Source of the DNA: Bacteroidales bacterium UBA1216 | Lineage (GTDB): Bacteria > Bacteroidota > Bacteroidia > Bacteroidales > Paludibacteraceae | Reading direction: 5' to 3' | Assembly (NCBI GenBank): GCA_002309255.1 | Contig: DBXI01000076.1 | Location: 26,300-90,299, forward strand | Length of the DNA stretch: 64,000 nucleotides | Part shown: in pieces, positions 44,233 through 54,060 of the stretch | How positions within the stretch are numbered: the first letter of the stretch is position 1 | Layout of the letters: each line of letters starts with the position of its first letter | Position numbers and translations under genes: made by a program | The notes under the pieces: model-generated | Seen by the model: the letters and a program-made list of their open reading frames with translations, nothing else | Databases searched by the model: none | Told to the model about the DNA's origin: nothing

Positions 44233-44733
44233 ATGGCTCAGTGGTTTAAGTACATAGGGATTTTACTGTTACTCCTGTTCATGCAGGTGTTCCTGCTGGA
44301 TAATTTACACTGGCTGGGGTTGGTGCATCCTTATGTCTATCTGTGGGCTATCCTGCTCCTGCCGATGGAGTTGCCGCGCTGGATGCAGATGCTCTTAGGT
44401 GCTACCATCGGAATGTTGATAGACTGGTTCACACACTCACCCGGCATACACATGGCCGGTTGTGTGATGATTGCATTCCTCAGACCGCAACTTGTGGCAA
44501 ACTATGTGCAGGATGTTGATCGCCTGAAGGGGGCTATCACCATCAATGTGCTGGGGTTGGGTAACTATCTGCGCCTGCTGGCCATTCTGATTGTGGTACA
44601 TCATTCGATTGTATTCATGCTGGAGGCGTTCACGTTTTATCATCTGGGTTACACCTTACTGCAGATCCTGTTGAGCGGAGTATTCAGCTTTGCGTTCATC
44701 CTGATGCTTGAATACGTACGGAAGAATACTTGA
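44233..44733 (+). CDS. mreD: Rod-shape-determining protein MreD
   Basis: Small integral membrane subunit of the elongasome, 166 aa with about five membrane helices. It shows the family-type LHWLGLVHPYVYLWAILLLP and GMLIDWFTHSPGIHMAGCVM segments. Its position between mreC and mrdA is canonical, and the assignment leans partly on that because MreD diverges quickly. Confidence 0.9.
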   Translation: MAQWFKYIGILLLLLFMQVFLLDNLHWLGLVHPYVYLWAILLLPMELPRWMQMLLGATIGMLIDWFTHSPGIHMAGCVMIAFLRPQLVANYVQDVDRLKGAITINVLGLGNYLRLLAILIVVHHSIVFMLEAFTFYHLGYTLLQILLSGVFSFAFILMLEYVRKNT

Positions 44734-44772
44734 CCGTATAGATGCTTGTCTTTCTGTTAATTGCCTGTGATC

Positions 44773-46614
44773 ATGACTAACGATCCGCACAGCCGAAGAT
44801 CAATTATCATCATGGGATCCGTGGTGCTTGTTGTGCTGGTGTTTATCAGCCGACTGTTCTGGTTGCAGGTCATTGACCAATCGCAGAAAGCCAAGGCAGA
44901 CAGCAATGCACTGCTTCGACAAGTTATTTATCCTTCGCGCGGATTGATATACGATCGTAATGGCGAACTGCTTGTATTCAATCAACCTATCTACGAGGTC
45001 ACCCTTATTTTCCAAGAGATGCGCCACGGCTTTGACACGATTGCGTTCTGCCAGTGTCTGGGTATAGACAGCCTGGAATTCGAGCAACGCATCAGCGCTA
45101 TCCGCGACCGCAAGCGCAACCGCGGTTTCTCGACCTATACGCCGCAGATCTTCATGGCTCAACTCAGCAAGCAGGATGTGGCATCGCTTCGTGAGGTGTC
45201 GTACAAGTTTCCCGGCGTAGGTATCCGCAAGCGCACGCTCCGCGGTTACACATATCCTTATGCCGCGCATATCTTAGGATCGGTGGGGGAGGTGTCGCAG
45301 GCAGACATTGATCGAGACAAGTATTACCAGGCGGGCGATTATTCCGGTCGCGACGGCTTGGAGCGTACCTATGAGCAGCGCTTGCGTGGCGAGAAAGGTG
45401 TGGAGGTAATCATGCGCGATTCGCGCGGACGCATTCAGGGGTCCTACCATGACGGCGCGGAGGATGTAGATGCCATCACAGGTACCGATCTGCATTTGTC
45501 GCTCGACATACGCCTGCAGCAGTTAGCAGAAGAGTGTCTGCATGGCAAAGTAGGCAGTGTAGTGGCACTTGAACCTGCCACCGGCGAGATCCTTGCCCTG
45601 GCATCTTCGCCGACCTGGAATCCGGAGATACTGGTGGGCAAGCAACGTTCCACGCAGTACAATATTCTGCTCAACGACCCCACCAAGCCGCTCTTCAACC
45701 GCGCCACACAAGCCACCTACCCGCCTGGATCAACGTTCAAAACGATTCAGTCCGTTGTGTGCCTGCAAGAAGGGGGGATCACACCGCGCACGACCTATCC
45801 TTGCTCGGGTCCCGGATCTTCGCCTATCAAGTGCACACACCACCATGGTTCACCGGTTAGTCTGCTTAACGCCATAGAGCAAAGTTGCAACCCCTACTTC
45901 TGGTGTGCGTTCCGCGACATGCTTCAGAAAGAGGGATACGGCGACAACAATGCGGTCTTTCGCAAGCGTTTTAACCTTTGGCGCGACGATGTGATGAAGT
46001 TCGGATTAGGTCAACGATTTGAGAATACGGATCTTGGCGAACAGTCAGCTGGAAAGATCCCTCTTGAGCGAGAGTTCAACCGCACGTATGGCGAGAAAGG
46101 CTGGAAAGCCATCACCATCCGCTCGCTCAGTATAGGTCAGGGCGAAATCCTCGTCACGCCGCTGCAATTGGCAAATCAGGCCGCAACGTTGGCAAACCGC
46201 GGCTATTATATCACACCTCATTTGAACACCGAATTGACGAATAGCCCCGAGCTGCGCCATGAGACAGATATGGATTCTACGTGGTTCAATCTTGTGGCGC
46301 AAGGTATGCATCAGGTGATGACCGCCGGTACAGGCCGATGGTACAACATCGACTCGCTGCAGATGTGTGGCAAGACTGGTACTGTGCAGAACCCGCATGG
46401 CAAGGATCATGCTATCTTCATCGGTTTTGCGCCGATGGATGCACCGAAGATTGCCGTAGCGGTAGTGGTGGAAAACGCCGGATTTGGCGCTACATGGGCG
46501 GCACCGGTTGCTTCGCTGATGATAGAACAGTACCTCACCGACACTATCCGCCGCAAGCATATATACAACAAGATGGTTAATGCCGTCCTCGAACACCCAA
46601 GCGAACAACAATGA
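44773..46614 (+). CDS. mrdA: Penicillin-binding protein 2 (elongasome transpeptidase)
   Basis: Class B PBP that cross-links peptidoglycan during elongation. Start ATG 44773 (MTNDPHSRRSIIIMG); the in-frame TTG at 44761 is less likely. It has one N-terminal helix (about 13-33), a PBP dimer/pedestal domain, then the transpeptidase domain: STFK with nucleophile S320 and K323, SCN at 371-373, KTG at 534-536. It overlaps rodA by 4 nt. Confidence 0.96.
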   Translation: MTNDPHSRRSIIIMGSVVLVVLVFISRLFWLQVIDQSQKAKADSNALLRQVIYPSRGLIYDRNGELLVFNQPIYEVTLIFQEMRHGFDTIAFCQCLGIDSLEFEQRISAIRDRKRNRGFSTYTPQIFMAQLSKQDVASLREVSYKFPGVGIRKRTLRGYTYPYAAHILGSVGEVSQADIDRDKYYQAGDYSGRDGLERTYEQRLRGEKGVEVIMRDSRGRIQGSYHDGAEDVDAITGTDLHLSLDIRLQQLAEECLHGKVGSVVALEPATGEILALASSPTWNPEILVGKQRSTQYNILLNDPTKPLFNRATQATYPPGSTFKTIQSVVCLQEGGITPRTTYPCSGPGSSPIKCTHHHGSPVSLLNAIEQSCNPYFWCAFRDMLQKEGYGDNNAVFRKRFNLWRDDVMKFGLGQRFENTDLGEQSAGKIPLEREFNRTYGEKGWKAITIRSLSIGQGEILVTPLQLANQAATLANRGYYITPHLNTELTNSPELRHETDMDSTWFNLVAQGMHQVMTAGTGRWYNIDSLQMCGKTGTVQNPHGKDHAIFIGFAPMDAPKIAVAVVVENAGFGATWAAPVASLMIEQYLTDTIRRKHIYNKMVNAVLEHPSEQQ

Positions 46615-48065
46615 CCAGAAACAGTATTATATCCGGTATAGATTGGTGGACGATAGCCCTCTTTCTTGTTATTGCCCTATTCGGCTGGCTGAACGTGTAT
46701 GGTGCCAGTTACACCTTTGATCAGACTTCGCCGTTCGACCTGAGTAACCGCGCCGGCAAGCAGTTCTTGTGGTTCGGAATAGCATGCGTGCTGGGGCTCG
46801 CTGTGCTGTTCATAGAGGGACGAACGCATGAGGTTATTGCGTATCTACTGTATGCGTTCTGGATAGTGGTGCTGCTTATTACGCCTTTCTTGGCGCATGA
46901 CACCAAGGGATCAATGTCTTGGATTGATCTTGGGCCGCTTAAGTTCCAGCCTGCGGAGTTGGCTAAGATGATCACCGCCTTGGCTTTAGCTAAGTACATG
47001 GGGCGTTTTGATTATCGTGTGCGCTCATGGCGCGACTTGGTGGTTCCGTTTGTGCTGCTGGCTTTGCCTGCGGGAATCATCATGATCTGGCAGAGCGAAA
47101 CAGGTTCAGCACTGGTGTTTGCTTCGTTCCTGATCATGTTCTACCGCTTCGGAATGTCAGGGTATGTGCTGACAGGTGGATTGTCGTTTGCGCTACTGTT
47201 CATCCTATCTATACGTTTCGGCGAGGTACCTTTGCCATGGGGCTCGGGTAGTGTGGGCGTGCTGTTGTGCTATTTGGTACTTCTGGCAGTGATCGTGGGA
47301 TTCATGTTACTACATGAGCGGGATTTGAAGAGCACACTTATCCTTTGCTGTGTTGTTATTTTGGCCTATGCAGCAGGGCTGATTGTTAATATATGGTGGA
47401 CTGTGAATTTCAACCTTGTTTCTCTCATCGCCCTGGTGCTTATCCTTCTGTACTTCACGGGAGTTGTACTCTACCGCCGCCGTTTTATCATGTTACTTGT
47501 AACAGGATACACGGTGCTTGCGTTGCTGTTCTGCGAGGCATGTACGATTGTGTTCAACAAGGTGCTGCAGCCCCACCAACGCACGCGTATAGAGGTGCTG
47601 CTTGGCCTGAAGGATGATCCTGCAGGTGCCGGCTATAACGTCAATCAGTCACTCATAGCTATCGGTTCGGGACAGTTCACCGGAAAGGGTTTCTTGAAGG
47701 GAACACAAACCAAGCTTCGCTTTGTGCCTGAGCAGGACACTGACTTCATCTTCTGTACCGTAGGCGAAGAGTGGGGCTTCTTGGGGTCAGCAGGTTTACT
47801 AATTGTGTATCTGATCTTTATCTTGCGACTGATTTATATAGCAGAACGTCAGCGCGACAACTACTCACGAATCTATGCTTATTGTGTGGCGGGTATCTTC
47901 TTCTTCCATTTGACGATTAATGTGGGGATGGTGCTTGGTTTGTTGCCCGTGATAGGTATTCCACTGCCGTTCTTCAGTTACGGCGGTTCATCGATGATCA
48001 GTTTCACGCTGTTGCTGGCAATTCTTCTCCGTTTGGATGCCGAACGACTCAGCAAGTGGCAGTAG
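46611..48065 (+). CDS. rodA: Peptidoglycan glycosyltransferase RodA
   Basis: SEDS-family polymerase that works with PBP2 in rod elongation. The 484-aa protein has about 10 helices and the family signatures KFQPAELAKM, the DTDFIFCTVGEEWGFLGS segment and the C-terminal GIPLPFFSYGGSSM. It is longer than E. coli RodA (370 aa) because of extra hydrophobic segments at about 200-300, a feature of Bacteroidetes homologues. Last gene of the mre operon. Confidence 0.96.
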   Translation: MTRNSIISGIDWWTIALFLVIALFGWLNVYGASYTFDQTSPFDLSNRAGKQFLWFGIACVLGLAVLFIEGRTHEVIAYLLYAFWIVVLLITPFLAHDTKGSMSWIDLGPLKFQPAELAKMITALALAKYMGRFDYRVRSWRDLVVPFVLLALPAGIIMIWQSETGSALVFASFLIMFYRFGMSGYVLTGGLSFALLFILSIRFGEVPLPWGSGSVGVLLCYLVLLAVIVGFMLLHERDLKSTLILCCVVILAYAAGLIVNIWWTVNFNLVSLIALVLILLYFTGVVLYRRRFIMLLVTGYTVLALLFCEACTIVFNKVLQPHQRTRIEVLLGLKDDPAGAGYNVNQSLIAIGSGQFTGKGFLKGTQTKLRFVPEQDTDFIFCTVGEEWGFLGSAGLLIVYLIFILRLIYIAERQRDNYSRIYAYCVAGIFFFHLTINVGMVLGLLPVIGIPLPFFSYGGSSMISFTLLLAILLRLDAERLSKWQ

Positions 48066-48081
48066 CAAAAAGTGGAGTTAC

Positions 48082-48125
48082 TCTCGATGATGTCTCGATG
48101 AAGTCTCGATATTGTCTCGACAAAG
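48082..48125. repeat. 11-nt tandem array, 4 units
   Basis: TCTCGATGATG, TCTCGATGAAG, TCTCGATATTG, TCTCGACAAAG, then a degraded fifth unit. It has the same period and TCGA core as the nine-unit array at 21244, 27 kb away. Confidence 0.9.
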
Positions 48126-48163
48126 TCGGACAAAAATACGGGTATTATGTAAAATAGCCTATT

Positions 48164-48895
48164 ATGGCAACAATAAATCAAAGTGACATATTTCAGCGCA
48201 CAGAACTGCTGATAGGCGAGTCAGGCATGGCTCGCGTGGCAACTGTTCGCGTTATCTTGTTCGGCGTGGGCGGCGTAGGCTCGTGGTGCGCCGAGACACT
48301 CGTTCGCTCGGGCATAAGGCATCTAACAATGGTGGATAGCGATGAGGTAGTACCATCTAACATCAATCGCCAGCTCATGGCTACCACCGCTACTATCGGT
48401 CGACCTAAGGTGGAAGTGATGCGCGAACGGCTGCTGCTGATCAATCCCGAGGCCGACATCACTGCAATCGCCACGCGCTACAATGCGGATACGGCGGATA
48501 GTTTCTGCCTCGCGGATTATGACTATGTGGTCGATGCTATCGACTCGTTCAATGATAAAGCGTTGCTCATTAATACGGTAACCCGTCTTCCGAACGTGCA
48601 ACTCTATTCAAGTATGGGCGCTGCGCGCAAACTTGATCCCACGCGCATTCGTATAGCCGAGTTCAACAAGGTGCAGGGGGATCCTCTGGCGCGCACTTTG
48701 CGCCGCAAGCTCAAGCAAATAGGCGTTTTCCCCGCGCGTAAGTTCATGTGCGTATATAGCGATGAGATTTTACCGAACGCTCACGAAACAGATGATCGCG
48801 CTAACGGCACCATGGCGCATATAACGGCCGTCTTCGGAAATATGCTCGCTTCGCTGGTGATTAACAATGCTTTGCATGTATCTTCTGCCGAGTGA
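48164..48895 (+). CDS. tcdA: tRNA threonylcarbamoyladenosine dehydratase
   Basis: E1/ThiF-like enzyme that cyclises t6A37 to ct6A in tRNA, using ATP. The 243-aa protein has the nucleotide loop GVGGVGSWCAE (about 30-40), VDSDEVVPSNINRQ, and the core segment VDAIDSFNDKALLI. The length and the lack of Cys-X-X-Cys zinc pairs favour TcdA over MoeB or ThiF. Confidence 0.9.
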   Translation: MATINQSDIFQRTELLIGESGMARVATVRVILFGVGGVGSWCAETLVRSGIRHLTMVDSDEVVPSNINRQLMATTATIGRPKVEVMRERLLLINPEADITAIATRYNADTADSFCLADYDYVVDAIDSFNDKALLINTVTRLPNVQLYSSMGAARKLDPTRIRIAEFNKVQGDPLARTLRRKLKQIGVFPARKFMCVYSDEILPNAHETDDRANGTMAHITAVFGNMLASLVINNALHVSSAE

Positions 48896-48962
48896 GGGCT
48901 GTATTCTCTATCTTTCGTTTTACGAAAAGCAAGCACGTTAAAGAAAAAAAACGACCGTTCTG

Positions 48963-48994
48963 CTTGCAAATGTCAAATAATTTTTGTACCTTTG
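48963..48994 (+). promoter_or_regulatory. Bacteroidetes promoter for tdk
   Basis: -33-like CTTG (48963-48966), 20 nt, -7 TACCTTTG (48987-48994). The surrounding bases (GCAAATGTCAAATA) are nearly the same as in the promoter at 54738. Confidence 0.8.
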
Positions 48995-49019
48995 CATGCA
49001 TAATAGAAAACTCATATAT

Positions 49020-49613
49020 ATGTTTAGCGAAAGAGACACCCAAGGCCCAGTGCTTAAGCGAGGCAGCATTGAGGTAGTATGCGGCAGTATGTTTTCCGGT
49101 AAGACCGAAGAACTCATCCGTAGGATGAAGCGTGCACAGTTTGCCAAGCAACGCGTAGAGATTTTCAAGCCTGCTATAGATGTGCGCTATAGTGAGCAGG
49201 ATGTAGTATCTCATGATCATAACGTCATTCAGTCTACTCCCGTAGAATCCAGCCAAACCATTCTGTTGCTGGCAAATGATATTGATGTGGTGGGCATTGA
49301 CGAAGCGCAGTTCTTCGACATGGGTATAGTGGACGTATGCTCCGAACTGGCTCGTCGCGGCATACGTGTCATATGCGCGGGGCTTGACATGGACTTCAAA
49401 GGTGTGCCTTTTGGTCCGATGCCTGCTCTGATGGCTATAGCCGAAGATGTGTATAAGACGCATGCTATCTGTGTGCGCTGCGGCGACCTGGCATATGTCA
49501 GCCACCGACTGGTGGCTAACGAGAAGCGGGTGCTGCTTGGCGAAACGGATAGTTATGAACCGCTTTGCCGACGCTGCTACGAACAGGCTACTGCGCAACA
49601 GTCTAACGCTTAA
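49020..49613 (+). CDS. tdk: Thymidine kinase
   Basis: Type II thymidine kinase of the salvage pathway. The ATG at 49020 ([10 protein letters not shown]) lies 25 nt after the -7 box; an upstream in-frame ATG at 48984 lies within the promoter and is rejected. P-loop GSMFSGKT is at 22-29; DEAQFFD carries the catalytic base; structural zinc cysteines appear as CVRC and CRRC near the end. The length of 197 aa is normal. Confidence 0.96.
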   Translation: MFSERDTQGPVLKRGSIEVVCGSMFSGKTEELIRRMKRAQFAKQRVEIFKPAIDVRYSEQDVVSHDHNVIQSTPVESSQTILLLANDIDVVGIDEAQFFDMGIVDVCSELARRGIRVICAGLDMDFKGVPFGPMPALMAIAEDVYKTHAICVRCGDLAYVSHRLVANEKRVLLGETDSYEPLCRRCYEQATAQQSNA

Positions 49614-49628
49614 TATCCCAATCATTCT

Positions 49629-51881
49629 GTGGTAACGGTTGACGTTATTCTGCCCCTTGCCATCGCGGACATCTATACGTATAGTGTTCCCGAAGGTATG
49701 TTATGTCCGCCGGTGGGCGTACGTGTCTTGGTGCCCTTGGCTCGCAAGACGATCACGGGGGTGGTGTATCGTCAGCACCTTGACGACAGTACTGCTTCCG
49801 GGCAAATACATGTTGCTCTCAGGGATATCATTGAGGTGCTGGATGAGCAGCCGATAGTACTGCCATCGCAACTGTCGCTATGGCGTTGGATGGCGGATTA
49901 CTACCTCTGCACCCTGGGCGAGGTGATGGCGGCTGCTCTGCCGGCACGGCTGTTGGATAACGACTATATAGCGCGTACTGAGGTGTATATCTCCCTCCAT
50001 CCACGCTTCACGGATGTGGAGCAGTTGCAACCCATTTTCAATTCGCTTCACCGCGCCCCCAAGCAACTCAAGTTACTGGAGTATTTCCTCGATTTATCCG
50101 ATGCGTTCGACAACGCGCCGCATCCGGTCGATCAGCGGCAACTCATCGAACAATCCGGCGAATCCACAGCTGTGCTGCGCACACTGATAGAGAAAAACAT
50201 TCTCTGCGCCTCTCACGAGGTTGTGAGCCGCATACCCTCCTATGACACTGATATTGAATCGGCTCATCCGCTGACACCTCAACAGCAGCGTGCTGCAGAA
50301 GAGATAGATACGGGCTTTGCTGATGCGAAGGTTTGCCTGCTGCACGGTGTTACATCCAGCGGCAAGACTGAGGTGTATATCCACCTGATCCGTCAAATGC
50401 TGGATCAAGGAAAACAAGTGCTGTACCTTGTACCAGAGATCGCTTTGACCACACAATTGACCGACAGACTGAAGCGGGTCTTCGGTAAGCAATTGGGAGT
50501 ATATCATTCGCGCTTCAGTGATATGGAGCGCGTGGAGATATACAAGGATCTGCTTACCTCTCAGGAGGCCAAGGTTATTCTCAGCGCCCGCTCGGGAGTG
50601 TTCCTGCCGTTTAGCCATCTGGGTTTGGTGATTGTTGATGAGGAGCATGACAGCTCGTACAAACAACAGGATCCTGCACCACGGTATCATGCGCGTTCTG
50701 TAGCGGTTGTGATGGCTAAAGCCGCTGCGGCGAACGTCTTGTTGGGTACAGCTACGCCGGCAATAGAGACCTATTATAACGCTAAGAATAGCAAGTACCG
50801 ACTGGTAGAGATGCATGAACGGTATGCAGGACTCAGTCTGCCGCATATCACCATGGTGGATCTCAAGCAACAGTATCACCGCAAAGAGATGTACGAGCAT
50901 TTCTCTGATCCGCTGGTGGAACGAATGCGTGAGCAGTTGGCGCTAGGTAAACAAATCATCATCTTCCAGAATAGGCGTGGGTATGCGCCGTATATCAGTT
51001 GCAGGCACTGCGGATTTGTGCCCAAGTGCGGAAATTGCGATGTGAGCCTCACGTATCATAAGCGTGCGCGCTCGCTGGTGTGTCACTATTGTGGTCACAC
51101 GATCAGCGCACCGGATTGTTGCCCCAATTGCGGTGGCGAATGGCATGAATTTGGCGTTGGTACCGAGCGCGTAGAGGACGAAGTAATCGGCATTTTCCCT
51201 GGTGCGCGTGTGGCGCGTATGGATCTGGATACAACGCGCAACAAGAAAAGCCACCAGCGTCTGATCAATACCTTTGCACGCCATGAGGTAGATATACTGA
51301 TCGGTACGCAGATGGTGACTAAAGGTCTGCATTTCAATGACGTATCGCTCGTTGCAGTGCTGAATGCCGACACGATGATGCAGTCGCCGGACTTCCGCAG
51401 CTATGAGCGAGCCTTTCAGATGCTGGAGCAGGTGGCTGGTCGTGCAGGCAGAACAGGAGCGCAGGGCGAAGTGGTCATCCAATCGTTTCAGCCGGATAAT
51501 CCGTTATATACCTACCTGCAAAATCACGATTACTCCGTGTTCTATGCCGAACAGGTCAAGGAGCGCCGCATGTTCCGTTTTCCGCCCTTCTACAGGCTGA
51601 TTGTCCTTACTCTCAAACACCGAGACTATTCGCGACTGGATACAGCGGCACGCGAGCTGAGTCAGCGGTTGCAAGCTGTATTCGGCAACCGCTGTTCAGG
51701 TGTGATTATTCCGTCTGTATCGCGCGTGCAAAACATGCACATCCGTACTATCCGCTTGCGTGTAGAGACTGCTGCATCCTTTGCACAGGCCAAGAGCCTT
51801 GTTATGCAGCACGTGCAACTGGTGCAGTCGCTGCCTAATTGCAAAGGTGTGATTGTTCAGCCGGATGTTGACCCGATGTAA
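49629..51881 (+). CDS. priA: Primosomal replication factor Y (PriA helicase)
   Basis: 3'-5' helicase that restarts stalled forks. The start is GTG at 49629. The 750-aa protein has an N-terminal 3'BD domain, Walker A GVTSSGKTEVY (about 238-248), DEEH Walker B, a zinc region with paired cysteines (CRHCGFVPKCGNC and CHYCGHTI, then CCPNCGG), and C-terminal helicase motifs (GTQMVTKGLHF, EQVAGRAGRTG). Confidence 0.96.
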   Translation: MVTVDVILPLAIADIYTYSVPEGMLCPPVGVRVLVPLARKTITGVVYRQHLDDSTASGQIHVALRDIIEVLDEQPIVLPSQLSLWRWMADYYLCTLGEVMAAALPARLLDNDYIARTEVYISLHPRFTDVEQLQPIFNSLHRAPKQLKLLEYFLDLSDAFDNAPHPVDQRQLIEQSGESTAVLRTLIEKNILCASHEVVSRIPSYDTDIESAHPLTPQQQRAAEEIDTGFADAKVCLLHGVTSSGKTEVYIHLIRQMLDQGKQVLYLVPEIALTTQLTDRLKRVFGKQLGVYHSRFSDMERVEIYKDLLTSQEAKVILSARSGVFLPFSHLGLVIVDEEHDSSYKQQDPAPRYHARSVAVVMAKAAAANVLLGTATPAIETYYNAKNSKYRLVEMHERYAGLSLPHITMVDLKQQYHRKEMYEHFSDPLVERMREQLALGKQIIIFQNRRGYAPYISCRHCGFVPKCGNCDVSLTYHKRARSLVCHYCGHTISAPDCCPNCGGEWHEFGVGTERVEDEVIGIFPGARVARMDLDTTRNKKSHQRLINTFARHEVDILIGTQMVTKGLHFNDVSLVAVLNADTMMQSPDFRSYERAFQMLEQVAGRAGRTGAQGEVVIQSFQPDNPLYTYLQNHDYSVFYAEQVKERRMFRFPPFYRLIVLTLKHRDYSRLDTAARELSQRLQAVFGNRCSGVIIPSVSRVQNMHIRTIRLRVETAASFAQAKSLVMQHVQLVQSLPNCKGVIVQPDVDPM

Positions 51882-51885
51882 GTTC

Positions 51886-53253
51886 ATGAATGTAAAGCTG
51901 CATATAAACACAACTATCCTGCGGGAGTACTTACCATACTATCGTCGGAATCTTATTGTGGCTTTTCCCGTCATGCTCACGCAGCTTGGCGCTGCATTGG
52001 TCGGCCTGATTGATACGATCATGGTAGGTCACTACAGTACGACTGATCTGGCCGCGGTGAGTTTTGCTAATGGTGTGTTCTTTACTATCATGGTGTTTGC
52101 TATGGGTGCTGTGATGGGCGTGACGCCACTGGTGGGACAAGCCTATGTACAGCACAAAGATGAACGCGTGGCGGCACTGCTGCTTAATGGGTTGTGGTTC
52201 ACGTTGCTTGTAGGAGGAGTGACCTGCGCGGTGCTGGGTATATGTGTGCCGCTGATGGACAATATGGGACAAGATCCTGAAGTGGTGAAGGCTGCACGTC
52301 CGTACCTGATAACGCGCATCATAGGTATGCTGCCTTTCTTGCTGTTCTGCCTAGAGAAGCAGTTCATGGAGGGTTTGGGTAATACTATCGTAGCAATGAT
52401 CGTCACCGCGGGCATCAATCTGCTGAATATATTGCTTAACTGGGTGTTTATCTTCGGTCATTGGGGTGCGCAGGCTATGGGGGCGGCGGGCGCAGGTTTG
52501 GCTACGATGGTTGCATGGATACTGCTGCCAATAGTGTACCTTATATGCATCTTGCGCCGTGAAAAGTGGCGTAAGTATCTGGTGCTATGTCGTGACGGAT
52601 TATCCGATCGCGTCATGGTGCGCGAGCTCTTTCGGGTAGGTACACCCATCGGCTTGCAGACCACGATGGAAACGGTGCTCTTCACCTTGTCGTTCATCAT
52701 GGTGGGGTGGATCAACAAGGAAGCTCTGGCAGCCCATCAAGTCACGAACCAGATAGCTGATTTTGCATTCATGCTCTCGCTGGGCATCAGCTCTGCCACC
52801 ACCATACGCGTATCGCACCAATACGGCTTGAGGGATATGCATGCCACCAAGATGGCGGCAAACGCCAGTGTTCATCTCATCCTGCTGATGAATACCATAG
52901 GTGCGTTGCTGATGATCAGCTTGAGGCACTACTTGCCCTATCTCTTCACTAATGACGAAGTGGTGGTGGCACTTGCTTCGCAGCTACTGATCTTCGCCGG
53001 CCTGCTCCAGTATGCTGATGGCCTGCAATGTGTTGGTGCTGGGATGCTACGTGGTGTGACGGATGTGAAGGCTCCGATGTGGATAACGGTCTTCACCTAC
53101 GTGGTGGTAGCACTTCCGCTCGGATATATACTTATGTTCCCCGCCGATTTAGGTGCTGTAGGTATGTGGATCAGTTTTGTTGTGGCACTCACCATTGCCG
53201 CCATTGCTTTCCACCTCCGCTTCCGCTGGCTCTTCCGTAACTTGCATCGATAG
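51886..53253 (+). CDS. MATE-family efflux transporter
   Basis: Na+- or H+-driven multidrug/toxin exporter of the inner membrane. The ATG at 51886 (MNVKLHIN) follows the priA stop by 4 nt; the upstream in-frame ATG at 51853 would overlap priA. The 455-aa protein has about 12 helices and the MATE start AFPVMLTQLGAALVGLIDTIMVGHYS. The substrate is unknown. Confidence 0.93.
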   Translation: MNVKLHINTTILREYLPYYRRNLIVAFPVMLTQLGAALVGLIDTIMVGHYSTTDLAAVSFANGVFFTIMVFAMGAVMGVTPLVGQAYVQHKDERVAALLLNGLWFTLLVGGVTCAVLGICVPLMDNMGQDPEVVKAARPYLITRIIGMLPFLLFCLEKQFMEGLGNTIVAMIVTAGINLLNILLNWVFIFGHWGAQAMGAAGAGLATMVAWILLPIVYLICILRREKWRKYLVLCRDGLSDRVMVRELFRVGTPIGLQTTMETVLFTLSFIMVGWINKEALAAHQVTNQIADFAFMLSLGISSATTIRVSHQYGLRDMHATKMAANASVHLILLMNTIGALLMISLRHYLPYLFTNDEVVVALASQLLIFAGLLQYADGLQCVGAGMLRGVTDVKAPMWITVFTYVVVALPLGYILMFPADLGAVGMWISFVVALTIAAIAFHLRFRWLFRNLHR

Positions 53254-53257
53254 AACA

Positions 53258-54055
53258 ATGCATGAGTTAGTAGAATATATTGTGTCCGCCCTGACGCCGT
53301 GTTACCCGCCCGGCGAGGCGCGTGCAATGGCGTATTGGATTATAGAGGAGAAGACGGGACTCAATCGCTTTCAAGCGCATATGCATCCGGGGGCGATAGA
53401 GATACCTGATCTTGACGTAATCATCGAGCAATTGCGCAACAATGTGCCCATTCAGTATGTTTTCGGTCATACAGAATGGCTGGGTATGAATCTGCAAGTC
53501 AGTCCTGCCACTCTCATCCCCCGTCCGGAAACAGCCGAGCTCATCAGCCTTGTCTCTGGTAGCCAGCCACGCATCCGCGTGCTGGATGTAGGCACCGGCA
53601 GCGGATGTATTGCGCTCGCGCTCAAGCAGCGGCATCCCAATTGGACTGTACATGCGATGGATAACAGCATTGAGGCACTGACCATCGCACAAACCAATGC
53701 ACAACGGCTAGGAATAGATGTCACGTTCATCCTTGCGGATATACTGCGCGATGATATATCGCAGTACGACCTTATCGTCTCCAATCCACCGTATATCCGT
53801 CCATCGGAGCGAGGTGCGATGACGCAGAATGCACTCATCTACGAGCCGTCCAGCGCGCTGTTTGTGCCCGAAGCCGATCCACTACTTTTCTATCGGCGTA
53901 TGGCGCAACTGCACCGAGCACCCGAACTGTGGTTTGAGATCAACGAGAATCTCGGTGACGAGATGCTCTTGCTGATGCGGCAGTCCGGCTATGAGGCGCA
54001 GTGCTTCCGCGATATGTACGACAAGCAACGATTCATCCATGCTACGCAACGATAA
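53258..54055 (+). CDS. prmC: Release-factor glutamine methyltransferase
   Basis: Methylates the GGQ glutamine of RF1/RF2 with S-adenosylmethionine. The ATG at 53258 (MHELVEYIVSALTP) gives 265 aa. The SAM loop is VLDVGTGSGCIALALK and the substrate-binding NPPY motif is at about 176-179 (SNPPYIRPSERG). It starts 4 nt after the MATE gene. Confidence 0.95.
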   Translation: MHELVEYIVSALTPCYPPGEARAMAYWIIEEKTGLNRFQAHMHPGAIEIPDLDVIIEQLRNNVPIQYVFGHTEWLGMNLQVSPATLIPRPETAELISLVSGSQPRIRVLDVGTGSGCIALALKQRHPNWTVHAMDNSIEALTIAQTNAQRLGIDVTFILADILRDDISQYDLIVSNPPYIRPSERGAMTQNALIYEPSSALFVPEADPLLFYRRMAQLHRAPELWFEINENLGDEMLLLMRQSGYEAQCFRDMYDKQRFIHATQR

Positions 54056-54060
54056 TAACA

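Noticed and set aside
48984..49019. Upstream ATG start for thymidine kinase
   Set aside because: It lies in the -7 box region, before the expected transcript start, and the extra residues are not part of the family.
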